Source: Nanohaloarchaea archaeon PL-Br10_U2g5 (lineage in GTDB: Archaea; Halobacteriota; Halobacteria; Halobacteriales; Haloferacaceae). From it: DNA of 10,661 nucleotides. A program made the translations under genes and the position numbers. Shown here one piece after another: positions 1 to 6,465 of the stretch. The DNA is taken from NCBI GenBank assembly GCA_001564205.1, contig LKMY01000041.1, positions 1 through 10,661 of the forward strand, in the 5' to 3' direction. The notes under the pieces were generated by a model. The model saw nothing but the letters and a program-made list of their open reading frames with translations, did no database searches and was not told the DNA's origin. Numbering within the stretch: the stretch's first letter is position 1; each line of letters starts with the position of its first letter.

Positions 1-19
1 ACTCGATTTTTCACAGTGA

Positions 20-28
20 GTATAAACG
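20..28 (-). promoter_or_regulatory. TATA-like box for a gene to the left of the window
   Basis: On the minus strand this reads CGTTTATAC, a good haloarchaeal TATA match. A leaderless start codon about 27 nt downstream would fall just outside the left edge, so the gene cannot be seen. No coding sequence in the window can be assigned to it. Confidence 0.35.
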
Positions 29-60
29 GTTGGCAGCGGATCGACGGTGAACAGCTCCAA

Positions 61-140
61 AGTCCCGGCCGCCGTCGGCTGGCCCTTTGCGCCCCACCCG
101 CACAGCGACCGCACCACTCGCCTCCCCAGCCTCGTCACCA
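61..140. other. Strand-skewed non-coding segment (possible repeat or ncRNA)
   Basis: The first 229 bases hold no convincing gene. Within them this segment is strongly C-rich and G-poor on the plus strand: positions 91-140 have 29 C and 8 G. It is flanked by two AT-rich boxes, TTTATTTA at 143-150 and TATAAAC at 21-27. This could be a dispersed intergenic element, the 5' leader of the leftward gene, or a non-coding RNA. The sequence alone does not decide. Confidence 0.25.
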
Positions 141-229
141 CGTTTATTTATCAGGAACCTGCCTCGGTCGACGCTCTGAGCGCGACCGCTTCGTAACCCC
201 TTAGCTCCCACGCCGCCGACTTTCCGTCG

Positions 230-775
230 ATGAACACCATCCACGTCGCCGGCGGCGTTGGCGTCGCCGACACGGCGATGGCCTCCTACGACGCCGCGCT
301 CGCTGACGCGAACCTCCACAACTACAACCTCGTCGCCGTCTCCTCTGTGGTGCCCGCTGAGGCGACCGTCACGGCCGTTGCAGAGGCGCCGGATCTGGGT
401 CCTGCGGGCAACCGGCTGACGGTCGTCGAGGCGCGACGGACGGTCGGCCCGAACGACGAGGTCGACTTCCGAGAAGGGGGCCGCGCCGGTGCCGAGGACG
501 CCGAGTCGACGCGTGCCCCACGCCGCCGTCCCGATGTGGCCGCCGGACTCGGCTGGGCGACGGGTCCCGGACCGGGGCTGTTTTATGAGGTGACGGGCGA
601 GAATCCCGACTCGGTCCGCGACCGCATCGAGACTGGGCTGGACGCGGGGACAACCCTTCGCGACTGGGACCTGCCGGACCGCGAGACTCGCGTCGAGACC
701 GCCGCCGCGAGCCCGGATCGATACACGACCGCGGTGGTGATTGCCGCGTACGGGGAGTCCGACCCGATCTTCTAG
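230..775 (+). CDS. pdaD: Pyruvoyl-dependent arginine decarboxylase
   Basis: The product (181 aa) decarboxylates arginine to agmatine, used in archaea for polyamine synthesis and by TiaS to make agmatidine at the anticodon of tRNA-Ile. The family uses a pyruvoyl group made by self-cleavage between two serines instead of PLP. Visible here are the N-terminal Gly-rich strand (residues 8-12), the block DAALADANLHNYNLVAVSSV with the Ser38-Ser39 cleavage pair, and GLGWATGPGPGLFYE (106-120), whose Glu120 fits the family's catalytic acid. Residues 81-102 form an Arg/Glu/Ala-rich stretch that looks like a loop insertion, since the conserved core resumes at AAGLGW. No Shine-Dalgarno sequence is seen. 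A weak box (CCTTAGC) lies about 28 nt upstream, and a better one (TTTATTTA, 143-150) lies 80 nt upstream. The next gene follows on the same strand after 67 bp but has its own TATA box. Family assignment is firm. Confidence 0.9.
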   Translation: MNTIHVAGGVGVADTAMASYDAALADANLHNYNLVAVSSVVPAEATVTAVAEAPDLGPAGNRLTVVEARRTVGPNDEVDFREGGRAGAEDAESTRAPRRRPDVAAGLGWATGPGPGLFYEVTGENPDSVRDRIETGLDAGTTLRDWDLPDRETRVETAAASPDRYTTAVVIAAYGESDPIF

Positions 776-806
776 GCACCCCGGCGATATCGCCCCCGCC
801 GACGGC

Positions 807-816
807 TTTTTGAATA
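807..816 (+). promoter_or_regulatory. TATA box for the DUF5811-like gene
   Basis: TTTTTGAATA is centred about 31 nt before the ATG at 843, the spacing of a leaderless haloarchaeal promoter. It favours that ATG over the in-frame start at 741, which would lie inside the preceding gene and upstream of this box. Confidence 0.5.
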
Positions 817-842
817 GGGTCCACGTAGTTGGTGTGTCTTCG

Positions 843-1220
843 ATGAACGGCAACAATCCGTATGCCGGGGCACCGGGCGTGACGAACGCGGGCGAACCCG
901 CGGCCGTCGACCTCTCCCCCGATCAAGAACGGCGCCTCCGGCGCGCGGTAGCCGGAATCGTCTCCCGAACTGAATCGTATCTTCCAGACAGCTACGTCGT
1001 CGGCTCCGAGCTGTCGGTCAGCTCCAACGGCCCACAGGCGACTGTCGCAGTCAATCCGCCCGCCGGACATCCCGTCTCGGCCGGGTTCACGCCGGATCCC
1101 GACGAGCTGGAGGCCGGTATCGCCGACGCCGACACCGACGAGGTCGCCCGCGGGCTCGCCGCGAGCGCGGCGATACAGGTGATGGACGCCGTCGGTGACG
1201 TCACGCCGACCGCCAAGTAA
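843..1220 (+). CDS. Conserved haloarchaeal small protein, DUF5811-like
   Basis: This encodes a 125-residue soluble acidic protein. It opens with MNGNNPYAG, has a probable helix at residues 25-47 (SPDQERRLRRAVAGIVSRTE), the segment YLPDSYVVGSEL (47-58), a beta-rich middle (TVAVNPPAGHPVSAGFTPD, 67-85) and a C-terminal helix (DEVARGLAASAAIQVMDAVG, 99-118), ending TPTAK. This resembles what I recall of DUF5811, a haloarchaeal family without known function. No catalytic motif, signal peptide or membrane segment is visible. The reading frame is open further upstream to 741, but the TATA box at 807-816 and the MNGNNPYAG start support 843. It follows pdaD and converges with the metallohydrolase gene, with only 9 bp between the two stop codons. 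Gene call is firm; the family name is from memory. Confidence 0.8.
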   Translation: MNGNNPYAGAPGVTNAGEPAAVDLSPDQERRLRRAVAGIVSRTESYLPDSYVVGSELSVSSNGPQATVAVNPPAGHPVSAGFTPDPDELEAGIADADTDEVARGLAASAAIQVMDAVGDVTPTAK

Positions 1221-1229
1221 CGCCGACGC

Positions 1230-2093
1230 CTACTCTGCGGTTTCCTGCCGATCGGGTTGCTCCTTCTCGTGGATGTCTGCATCTCCGTTCGGCGGCTTCA
1301 GCGTTCCCGTTACCCGGCCGTAGATCCCGAATATCTCCTCGTAGCCGTGCTCGCTGGCGAGGATTGGAACGACGCCCGCCGCCTCGATACGGTGCGTGTA
1401 CACGTCATCTTCGGCGAACACTTCACCGACGGGAATCTCCTCGAAGTTCGCGTAGTAGACGTTGGGGTTGCCGCCGCCTTTCGGCACCTCCTCGTCGCCT
1501 GCGACGATCGTCGTCTCGGTAAACGTGGGGGGTTCGTCCTCAAGCGCACCGTGCGCGCGAAGGAACGCCAAGCAGGCCTCGTAGCCGAACTCGACTGCTT
1601 CTTCGCTCCCCTGACGGCCGACCTCTATCGAGACCGTATGCGGGACGACCGAGTCGAGCGTCGTCGACCGGAGCCCGCTCGAATCAACGACGTAGTCGAC
1701 GGGCATCCCGGTCACGCTCCGCTGCACCGACTCCGTCAGGTCGCTGTAGATCGCGAAGGGAGGCGGCGCGCTGTGTGAACTGTGGAGCGCGAGCACGGCG
1801 TCCATCCCGTCGAGTTCGGTGGCGAGCCGCGGCGCGAGCGCCCGCTCGTAGTCGTCGCTGTCGACGTCGCCGGGAAACACCCGATTCAGGTCGGCGTCGG
1901 TGTACCGGGTCTCCGCCGCCAGTGCGGGCTCGTTGGCGATTATCAGCCGAACGCTCCCCGTTCCGGTTCCTCCCTCGTCGAGCTCCGCAGCGAGTCGCCT
2001 GACGATCCGCTCGCCGGCGGGCTCGTCGCCGTGTATCCCGCCGACGATCGCGACGCGGGCCGATCCTGCGGACCCGCGTTCAATCGTTTTCAT
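1230..2093 (-). CDS. Succinylglutamate desuccinylase/aspartoacylase-family zinc hydrolase
   Basis: The 287-aa product belongs to the M14-like desuccinylase/aspartoacylase family, which removes acyl groups from N-acyl amino acids with one zinc. The pattern is complete: GGIHGDEPAGE (residues 18-28) gives zinc ligands His21 and Glu24; ANEPA at 53-57 and ETRYTDADLNRVFPG at 61-75 form the substrate-binding block with Arg63, Asn70 and Arg71; LALHSSHS (101-108) supplies the third ligand His104; and SIEVGRQGS (155-163) holds the probable catalytic Glu157. Residues from about 190 form the usual beta-rich C-terminal part. The true substrate cannot be read from the sequence. The frame is open to 2228, but that would overlap the upstream aminotransferase; the ATG at 2093 has a TATA box 26 nt away and begins just before the conserved core. 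The acidic tail (EKEQPDRQETAE) is typical haloarchaeal surface sequence. Confidence 0.88.
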   Translation of the reverse strand: MKTIERGSAGSARVAIVGGIHGDEPAGERIVRRLAAELDEGGTGTGSVRLIIANEPALAAETRYTDADLNRVFPGDVDSDDYERALAPRLATELDGMDAVLALHSSHSAPPPFAIYSDLTESVQRSVTGMPVDYVVDSSGLRSTTLDSVVPHTVSIEVGRQGSEEAVEFGYEACLAFLRAHGALEDEPPTFTETTIVAGDEEVPKGGGNPNVYYANFEEIPVGEVFAEDDVYTHRIEAAGVVPILASEHGYEEIFGIYGRVTGTLKPPNGDADIHEKEQPDRQETAE

Positions 2094-2113
2094 GCGGATC
2101 GTACGTGACGACC

Positions 2114-2123
2114 GCTTAATAAA
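2114..2123 (-). promoter_or_regulatory. TATA box for the desuccinylase-family gene
   Basis: The minus strand reads TTTATTAAGC, centred about 26 nt before the ATG at 2093. It lies in the 94-bp gap after the aminotransferase stop, so this gene can be transcribed on its own although it sits downstream of the aminotransferase on the same strand. Confidence 0.6.
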
Positions 2124-2187
2124 GGAGTCACGTTCTGTGATTCGGTCTGGGGCGTCTCTCTGATAGAGTAGCAATCTGCCGTCCCAA

Positions 2188-3258
2188 CTACTCCGACACC
2201 GCAGCGAGCGCATCCATCGTCGCGTCAACGCGATCGAGACGGGCCGCGTGGCCCATGTGACCGATCCGGAGAACGTCCTCCGCGAGGTCGCCGAGACCGG
2301 TCGCGACGAGCACGTCGTGGTCCTCGTGGAGCGCGCGCTGGAGGTCGCCCGCGCGTCCGGGAACGCGGAACGCCGTGACGGTCGGAGCGCTCCGGTCGAC
2401 GCTCGGATACGGCTCTAGTCCCAGCTCCGCTCCGCGCTTCCGACAGCGCTCCGCGGCCGCTTCGTGACGCGCGTACGCCTCGTCGAGCCCCTCTGTCAAA
2501 AGCAGCGAGAGCGCCTCGTCGAGCGCGACGACGTTCGTGGTGAGATGCGTGTACGGGAACCCCTCGTCCGTGTCGCGCCACGGGAGGAAGTTCGTGTACA
2601 GCGAGTGCGGATCGCGCTCTGTCATCGCGGCCCACGCGCGGTCACTGATCGCCGCGGTGGTGAGCCCCGGAGGCGCGCTGAAACATTTCTGAGACGCGCC
2701 GAGACAGATATCGATCCGGTCTGTCGGAACCGGTGTGCCGCCGAGCGAGGAGACGGCGTCGACGACGGTGAGCACGCCCGCCTCGTTCAGCAGGTCGAGC
2801 GCGGGACCGATGTCGTTGAGCATTCCCGTCGGCGTCTCGCAGTGAACCATCGTCGCGACGTCGAACTCGGTGTCGCTGTCTGTGAGCACGCGTTCGAGGG
2901 CGGCGAGCGGAAGCGGCTCGTCGTAGTCGGCACTGATACGGGTCGCTTCACCCCCGTACTGCTCGACGAAATTGGCGAAGCCGTCGCCGTAGAGTCCGTT
3001 CGAGAGACAGAGAACCTCGGTCTCTGGTTCGACGAGCGAGGCAATCGCGGCCTCTAACCCCAAGATTCCTTCGCCGCCGGGGACGACGATGTCGTGGTTC
3101 GAATCCGCCGTGTCGATTCCGTACACCGTCACCAGTCGGTCGGTGAGACGCTCGTAGATCCGCTGAAACTCGGGGTCGACATCGGGGTTGATCAGCTCAC
3201 GGCTCATCGCGTCACGGACTGGTTCGGGGACCGCTGTCGGTCCCGGCGTCATGAGCAT
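2188..3258 (-). CDS. Class V PLP-dependent aminotransferase (alanine/serine-glyoxylate type)
   Basis: This 356-residue protein is a fold-type I, class V aminotransferase similar to alanine-glyoxylate and serine-pyruvate aminotransferases. The N-terminus MLMTPGPTAVPEPVRDAMS is the family signature. GGEGILGLEAA (61-71) lines the PLP phosphate site, HCETPTGMLND (139-149) is the next conserved block, VVDAVSSLGG (165-174) gives Asp167 to the pyridine nitrogen, and GASQKCFSAPPGL (187-199) carries the PLP lysine, Lys191. LRIGHMG (330-336) has the carboxylate-binding Arg331. Length is usual for the family. Amino donor and acceptor are not decided by these motifs. A second in-frame ATG two codons in is an alternative start; the TATA box at 3278-3287 suits either. 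It is divergent from the YdjM-like gene, and the acyl-amino-acid hydrolase lies just downstream, which may point to related amino acid metabolism. Confidence 0.88.
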   Translation of the reverse strand: MLMTPGPTAVPEPVRDAMSRELINPDVDPEFQRIYERLTDRLVTVYGIDTADSNHDIVVPGGEGILGLEAAIASLVEPETEVLCLSNGLYGDGFANFVEQYGGEATRISADYDEPLPLAALERVLTDSDTEFDVATMVHCETPTGMLNDIGPALDLLNEAGVLTVVDAVSSLGGTPVPTDRIDICLGASQKCFSAPPGLTTAAISDRAWAAMTERDPHSLYTNFLPWRDTDEGFPYTHLTTNVVALDEALSLLLTEGLDEAYARHEAAAERCRKRGAELGLEPYPSVDRSAPTVTAFRVPGRAGDLQRALHEDHDVLVATGLGDLAEDVLRIGHMGHAARLDRVDATMDALAAVSE

Positions 3259-3277
3259 ACCACATGACTCGGGGCCA

Positions 3278-3287
3278 TCAAAATAAG
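3278..3287 (-). promoter_or_regulatory. TATA box for the class V aminotransferase
   Basis: The minus strand reads CTTATTTTGA, centred about 25 nt before the ATG at 3258. There is no Shine-Dalgarno sequence in the short leader. The 21-bp tandem repeats begin 10 bp further upstream. Confidence 0.55.
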
Positions 3288-3296
3288 CCCGCCGTC

Positions 3297-3359
3297 CGAG
3301 TCGATACGTTCGTGCTCCGGGTCGGCACGCTCGTGCTCCGGGTCGATACGTTCATGTGT
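3297..3359. repeat. Three imperfect 21-bp tandem repeats in a divergent promoter region
   Basis: Units lie at 3297-3317, 3318-3338 and 3339-3359. By direct comparison units 1 and 2 match at 17 of 21 positions, 1 and 3 at 16, and 2 and 3 at 14. The shared core is near GGTCGATACGTTC. The array sits between the aminotransferase TATA box and the region where a core promoter for the rightward membrane gene would lie. A period of 21 bp is two helical turns, which would put each unit on the same DNA face. Confidence 0.7.
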
Positions 3360-3383
3360 TTCTGTCGCTTCCCTTCCGGCACG

Positions 3384-3998
3384 ATGATGCTGCCGACCCA
3401 CGTGCTCGCCGGGATGCTCCTCGCCGCGCCGCTGCTACGGCTGGCCCCGGAGCTGGCGGCCGTCGGGTTTGTCGCTGGCGCGCTCGGGGGACTGTTCCCC
3501 GACCTCGACATGTACACCGGCCACCGGAGAACGCTCCATTACCCGGTATACTACTCGGTGCTCGCCGGACTCGCCGTTCCCGTGGCAGCGCTCGTACCGT
3601 CTGCCGTGACCGTCGGCGCCGCGGTGTTCCTGCTCGCAGCGGCGGTTCACAGCGTCAGCGACATCTACGGCGGCGGATTGGAGCTTCGGCCTTGGGAGGG
3701 GACTTCCGACCGAGCCGTGTACGACCACTACCGAAAACGGTGGATCGCTCCCCGGGGTCGCATCCGATACGACGGGTCGTATGGAGACCTCGCGTTAACG
3801 GTCGGACTGTCGCTTCCGCTCTTATATTTGCTCACCGGGCCGCTTCGGCTCGTCGTGATCGCATCGCTGCTCGTCGGCGTCGTGTACACGGTCCTCCGTC
3901 GACACCTTGCGGAGGCCGCGGCTCGGATCGTCGCGTTGATCCCGTCGACGCTGCAGTCTCACGTCCCGGACCGATACGACGAGAAGGAGAATCGCTAA
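3384..3998 (+). CDS. YdjM-like membrane-bound metal-dependent hydrolase
   Basis: This 204-aa integral membrane protein matches the YdjM/LexA-binding membrane hydrolase family, predicted metal-dependent hydrolases with uncertain substrates. Likely metal residues are His6 in MMLPTHVLAG, Asp40 and Asp42 in GGLFPDLDMY, His47 and His52 in GHRRTLHYP, and His89 and Asp93 in HSVSDIYGG. Hydrophobic helices fall at about 10-38, 54-72, 76-90, 137-151 and 153-172, and the soluble C-terminal tail is charged. The frame is open upstream to 3264, but that extension would translate the 21-bp repeats and shows no family similarity, so I place the start at the ATGATG of 3384/3387. No clear TATA box precedes it, so its promoter is uncertain. 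It lies 52 bp before the DoxX-like gene, which has its own TATA box. Confidence 0.8.
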   Translation: MMLPTHVLAGMLLAAPLLRLAPELAAVGFVAGALGGLFPDLDMYTGHRRTLHYPVYYSVLAGLAVPVAALVPSAVTVGAAVFLLAAAVHSVSDIYGGGLELRPWEGTSDRAVYDHYRKRWIAPRGRIRYDGSYGDLALTVGLSLPLLYLLTGPLRLVVIASLLVGVVYTVLRRHLAEAAARIVALIPSTLQSHVPDRYDEKENR

Positions 3999-4017
3999 CC
4001 GCGTCTCACCGACACCG

Positions 4018-4026
4018 CGATTTATG
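4018..4026 (+). promoter_or_regulatory. TATA box for the DoxX-like gene
   Basis: CGATTTATG lies about 27 nt before the ATG at 4051. This rules against the earlier in-frame ATG at 4024, which overlaps the box itself. Confidence 0.6.
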
Positions 4027-4050
4027 AGGCGTGCTACCGTTACTCAACAC

Positions 4051-4458
4051 ATGAGCAAAGACGACGACGCTATCGACACGGTAGACGAGGGACACGGCGC
4101 GCCCTCACGAATCGGCCGGGTGCTGCTCGGCGCGGGACTCGCCGCACAGGCTTCCGAGGACTTCCGCGACATGGACGATACGATCGAGTACGCGGAGTCG
4201 GCGGGGGTTCCGATGCCCGATGTGGCGGCCCCGTTCGCGTCCGGGATGATGGTCGTCGCGGGAGTCGGAATCGCGCTCTGGCGGCTCCCGCGCCTCTCGA
4301 CCGGTGCGGCGGTCGCCTTTTTAACCGTCGTCACGGCGACCATGCACGACTTCTGGAACGCCGACGAGGACGACAAAAGCGGGGAGCGACTCGCCTTCTT
4401 CGGGAACCTCGCGATGTTGGGTGGGGCGCTCGTCTTCCTGCGAGAAGCGTTTAAATAG
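4051..4458 (+). CDS. DoxX-like membrane protein
   Basis: The 135-residue product starts with a soluble acidic stretch (MSKDDDAIDTVDEGHG), followed by four hydrophobic segments at about 20-34, 61-78, 83-98 and 115-130. The order and the motif MHDFWNADED (98-107), followed by FFGNLAMLGGALVF (116-129), resemble DoxX-family proteins, which are small four-helix membrane proteins. DoxX was named for a subunit of archaeal thiosulfate:quinone oxidoreductase, but most relatives have no proven role and no partner oxidoreductase is seen here. The start at 4051 is preferred because a TATA box lies 27 nt upstream. The gene converges with hisS, leaving 21 bp between the stop codons. Confidence 0.75.
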   Translation: MSKDDDAIDTVDEGHGAPSRIGRVLLGAGLAAQASEDFRDMDDTIEYAESAGVPMPDVAAPFASGMMVVAGVGIALWRLPRLSTGAAVAFLTVVTATMHDFWNADEDDKSGERLAFFGNLAMLGGALVFLREAFK

Positions 4459-4479
4459 GATATGGATCGCTCGCGACCG

Positions 4480-5802
4480 CTACTCGTAATCTTCGTACGT
4501 CGGTCGCCCGGACTCCGGCGGGAACTCGTCGACCGGCGCGGTCGTCTCGTCGCCCGACGCCATATCTTTCACCGTCACCTCACCGTTCGCGAGGTCGCGC
4601 TCGCCGACGACGACGACGGTCTCCGCGTTGATCGAGTCGGCGTAGCCGAGCTGCGCGCCGAACGATCGGTCGGAGACGTCGCTCTCGACGACGATTTGAT
4701 CGCCCAGCTCTCGAAGCCCACGAGCGATTTCGGCCGCTTTCACACGAGTGTCACCGACGGAGAGGACGTAGTAGTCCGTCGTCAGCTCCTCGGCGGGCCA
4801 GACGCCCGCGCGCTGACAGAGCAGCTTGAGCGTCGCGTGCCCCGGTGCGACCCCGACCGCCGGGGTGGGCTGGCCGCCGAAGCTCTCGATGAGGTCGTCG
4901 TATCGGCCGCCGCCGAAGACGGACCGCGATACCTCGCCGGTCGAGTCGAAGCATTCGAAGACGACGCCGGTGTAGTAGTCGAGCCCGCGAGCGGTCGTGA
5001 GCGAGATCTCACAGAACTCGCCGGCGCCGAAGTCGTCGGCCGCGGCGAGCACGTTCCGGAGGTTCGAAACGGCGGCTGCGACGTCTTCACTGCCCGCCTC
5101 TGCGATCGCGTCGAGGTCGGCGACGCTGTCGACGCCCGTGATCAGATCGTCGAACTCCCGGGCGGTGTCGCGGTTGAGTCCGGCGTCTGAGAGCAGTCCG
5201 TAGTACTCGCCGTCGTCGATCTTTTCGCGCTTATCGACCGCGCGGATCGCGGCTTGCGTATCGACCGCGTCGAGGTCGTCCGCGAGCGCCCGAACGAGCC
5301 CGCCGAGGATGTCGCGGTGTGAGACTCGGAACTCGAAATCGTCTCGGGTGAGTCCGAGCGACGTGAGCGCGTCGGCCGCGACCGCGAGCACCTCGGCGTC
5401 GGCTTCGGGCGCCGAAGAGCCGAACACGTCGATATTCGTCTGGTAGAACTCTCTGAACCGCCCCTGCTGGACCTGCTCATAGCGCCAGAACGGGCGAGTC
5501 GACATCCACTTGATCGGCTTCGACAGCTCCTGGCCCTTCGCGACGACCATCCGGGCGACCGTCGGTGTCAGCTCCGGCGTGAGCGACACGCCGCGGCCGC
5601 CCTTATCTTCGAAGGCGTACAGCTCGTCGACGATCTCCTCTCCCGACTTGTCGACGTACATCTCCGTTCGTTCGAGCGCCGGTGTCGCGATCTCGCGGAA
5701 GCCGTATTGCTGTGCGGCTCCCTCGATCGCGTCTGTCACCTCGCGACGAGCTGACTGCTCGCCGGGGTAGAAATCGCGAAACCCTTTCAGTCCGTCGTAC
5801 AT
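4480..5802 (-). CDS. hisS: Histidyl-tRNA synthetase
   Basis: The 440-aa enzyme charges tRNA-His with histidine in the cytosol. Class II motif 1 is around YGFREIATPALE (33-44, Pro41). LTPELTPTVAR (74-84) is a variant of the usual LRPEGT block. Motif 2 is RPFWRYEQVQQGRFREFYQ (103-121). The HisRS-specific blocks are ARGLDYYTGVVFE (271-283), with the catalytic Arg272, and FGGGRYDDL (296-304). The C-terminal anticodon-binding domain starts near YYVLSVGD (344-351) and includes ETVVVVGERDL (394-404). Motif 3, normally GFA-x-G-x-ER-L, reads GVAPGHATL (317-325), so its ATP-binding arginine is missing. With a full C-terminal domain this is a synthetase, not the HisZ paralogue. A weak TATA-like box lies 24-31 nt upstream, so it can be transcribed apart from the PP-loop gene 69 bp upstream. 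Confidence 0.95.
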   Translation of the reverse strand: MYDGLKGFRDFYPGEQSARREVTDAIEGAAQQYGFREIATPALERTEMYVDKSGEEIVDELYAFEDKGGRGVSLTPELTPTVARMVVAKGQELSKPIKWMSTRPFWRYEQVQQGRFREFYQTNIDVFGSSAPEADAEVLAVAADALTSLGLTRDDFEFRVSHRDILGGLVRALADDLDAVDTQAAIRAVDKREKIDDGEYYGLLSDAGLNRDTAREFDDLITGVDSVADLDAIAEAGSEDVAAAVSNLRNVLAAADDFGAGEFCEISLTTARGLDYYTGVVFECFDSTGEVSRSVFGGGRYDDLIESFGGQPTPAVGVAPGHATLKLLCQRAGVWPAEELTTDYYVLSVGDTRVKAAEIARGLRELGDQIVVESDVSDRSFGAQLGYADSINAETVVVVGERDLANGEVTVKDMASGDETTAPVDEFPPESGRPTYEDYE

Positions 5803-5825
5803 GGACGCGAGTTCGGCGAGCGCCC

Positions 5826-5833
5826 GCTTGAAA
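5826..5833 (-). promoter_or_regulatory. Weak TATA-like box for hisS
   Basis: The minus strand reads TTTCAAGC, 24-31 nt before the hisS ATG at 5802. The match is poor, so hisS may also be read through from the PDCD5/PP-loop transcript. Confidence 0.35.
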
Positions 5834-5871
5834 CCATCCTTTCGGGACGGTCCGGGAAGGACCGATTCCGC

Positions 5872-6465
5872 TCAGTCGTTGCGGCCGTGCACGTACGTCT
5901 GATCGTGGTCGGGGAACACGTCAGCGACCGTCTTCTCGCCGTGTTCGTCCGCGATGAGCGTTCGAAGCTCGTCTTCGTAGTCCGCTTTCGGCACCTCCTC
6001 GCTCGGCCCCTGTTGAACGTCGAACGTCGCCTCGACGAGCCGGTCGACGGCGTGTCGGCCGAATCCCGATAACGGGGAGATGTAGTCGATACCGTGCCGG
6101 TCCTCAAGGCTTTGCGCCTGCGCGCGAGACACCGTCGGCACGCGGTCGTCTCGCCGGGTCCCGTCCGCGATGGCGTCGACGTCGTGGCTCGCAATCGTCT
6201 CTAAGGCGTGTTCGTGGACGCGTTGGATCCCGTTTCGGGGGTAGCCGTCCTCGATCATCGTCTCGATGGCCGTCTCGGCGACGGTGCGGTCGAGGTCGAT
6301 CCGCTCGAACGGAAAGCCGAGCTCCGTGGCGGCCCGTTCGGCGTGTTCCCAGTCGTCGGTGAGCCCGAAGCTGCCGGTGACACAGCGCACGTCGTAAAAC
6401 CGATCGAGCAGATGGGCGGCGAGCGAGGAGTCTTTCCCCCCGCTGTACAGGAGCGCGAGCTCCAT
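5872..6465 (-). CDS. PP-loop ATP pyrophosphatase-family protein
   Basis: This encodes 197 residues with the N-type PP-loop at its start: YSGGKDSSLAAHLL (7-20), which binds ATP and adenylates a substrate, as in tRNA thiolation and asparagine synthetase-type enzymes. A second conserved block, AIADGTRRDDRVPTVSRAQ (98-116), fits the substrate or nucleotide region of the group. I link it to archaeal PP-loop proteins annotated as possible tRNA-modification subunits (COG2117-like), from memory. There are no cysteine pairs or zinc motifs of the kind seen in TtuA/Ncs6 thiolases. Its ATG directly follows the TAA of the PDCD5 gene, with no base between, so the two are surely cotranscribed and probably translationally coupled. 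That neighbourhood, with HisRS downstream, supports a translation or tRNA role, but the substrate is unknown. Confidence 0.8.
   Translation of the reverse strand: MELALLYSGGKDSSLAAHLLDRFYDVRCVTGSFGLTDDWEHAERAATELGFPFERIDLDRTVAETAIETMIEDGYPRNGIQRVHEHALETIASHDVDAIADGTRRDDRVPTVSRAQAQSLEDRHGIDYISPLSGFGRHAVDRLVEATFDVQQGPSEEVPKADYEDELRTLIADEHGEKTVADVFPDHDQTYVHGRND

Noticed and set aside
30..180. Possible tRNA gene in the left intergenic region
   Set aside because: I could find no T-loop sequence (GGTTCRA type) or acceptor pairing on either strand.
11..856. Long open frame on the minus strand over the arginine decarboxylase gene
   Set aside because: It is antisense to pdaD, has Arg/Gly/Val-rich composition typical of the complement of GC-rich genes, and shows no domain or promoter.
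2094..2228. N-terminal extension of the desuccinylase-like protein to 2228
   Set aside because: It would overlap the end of the aminotransferase gene and run through a TATA box; the ATG at 2093 fits the leaderless spacing.
3297..3359. Possible small CRISPR array
   Set aside because: The three units are directly adjacent without spacers and are only 21 bp long, so this is a tandem repeat.
3264..3383. N-terminal extension of the YdjM-like protein
   Set aside because: It would translate the three 21-bp repeats and has no similarity to the family; the ATGATG at 3384 lies directly before the conserved core.
4462..5190. 242-codon plus-strand frame opposite hisS
   Set aside because: It is the antisense shadow of HisRS; the HisRS domains on the minus strand are unambiguous.
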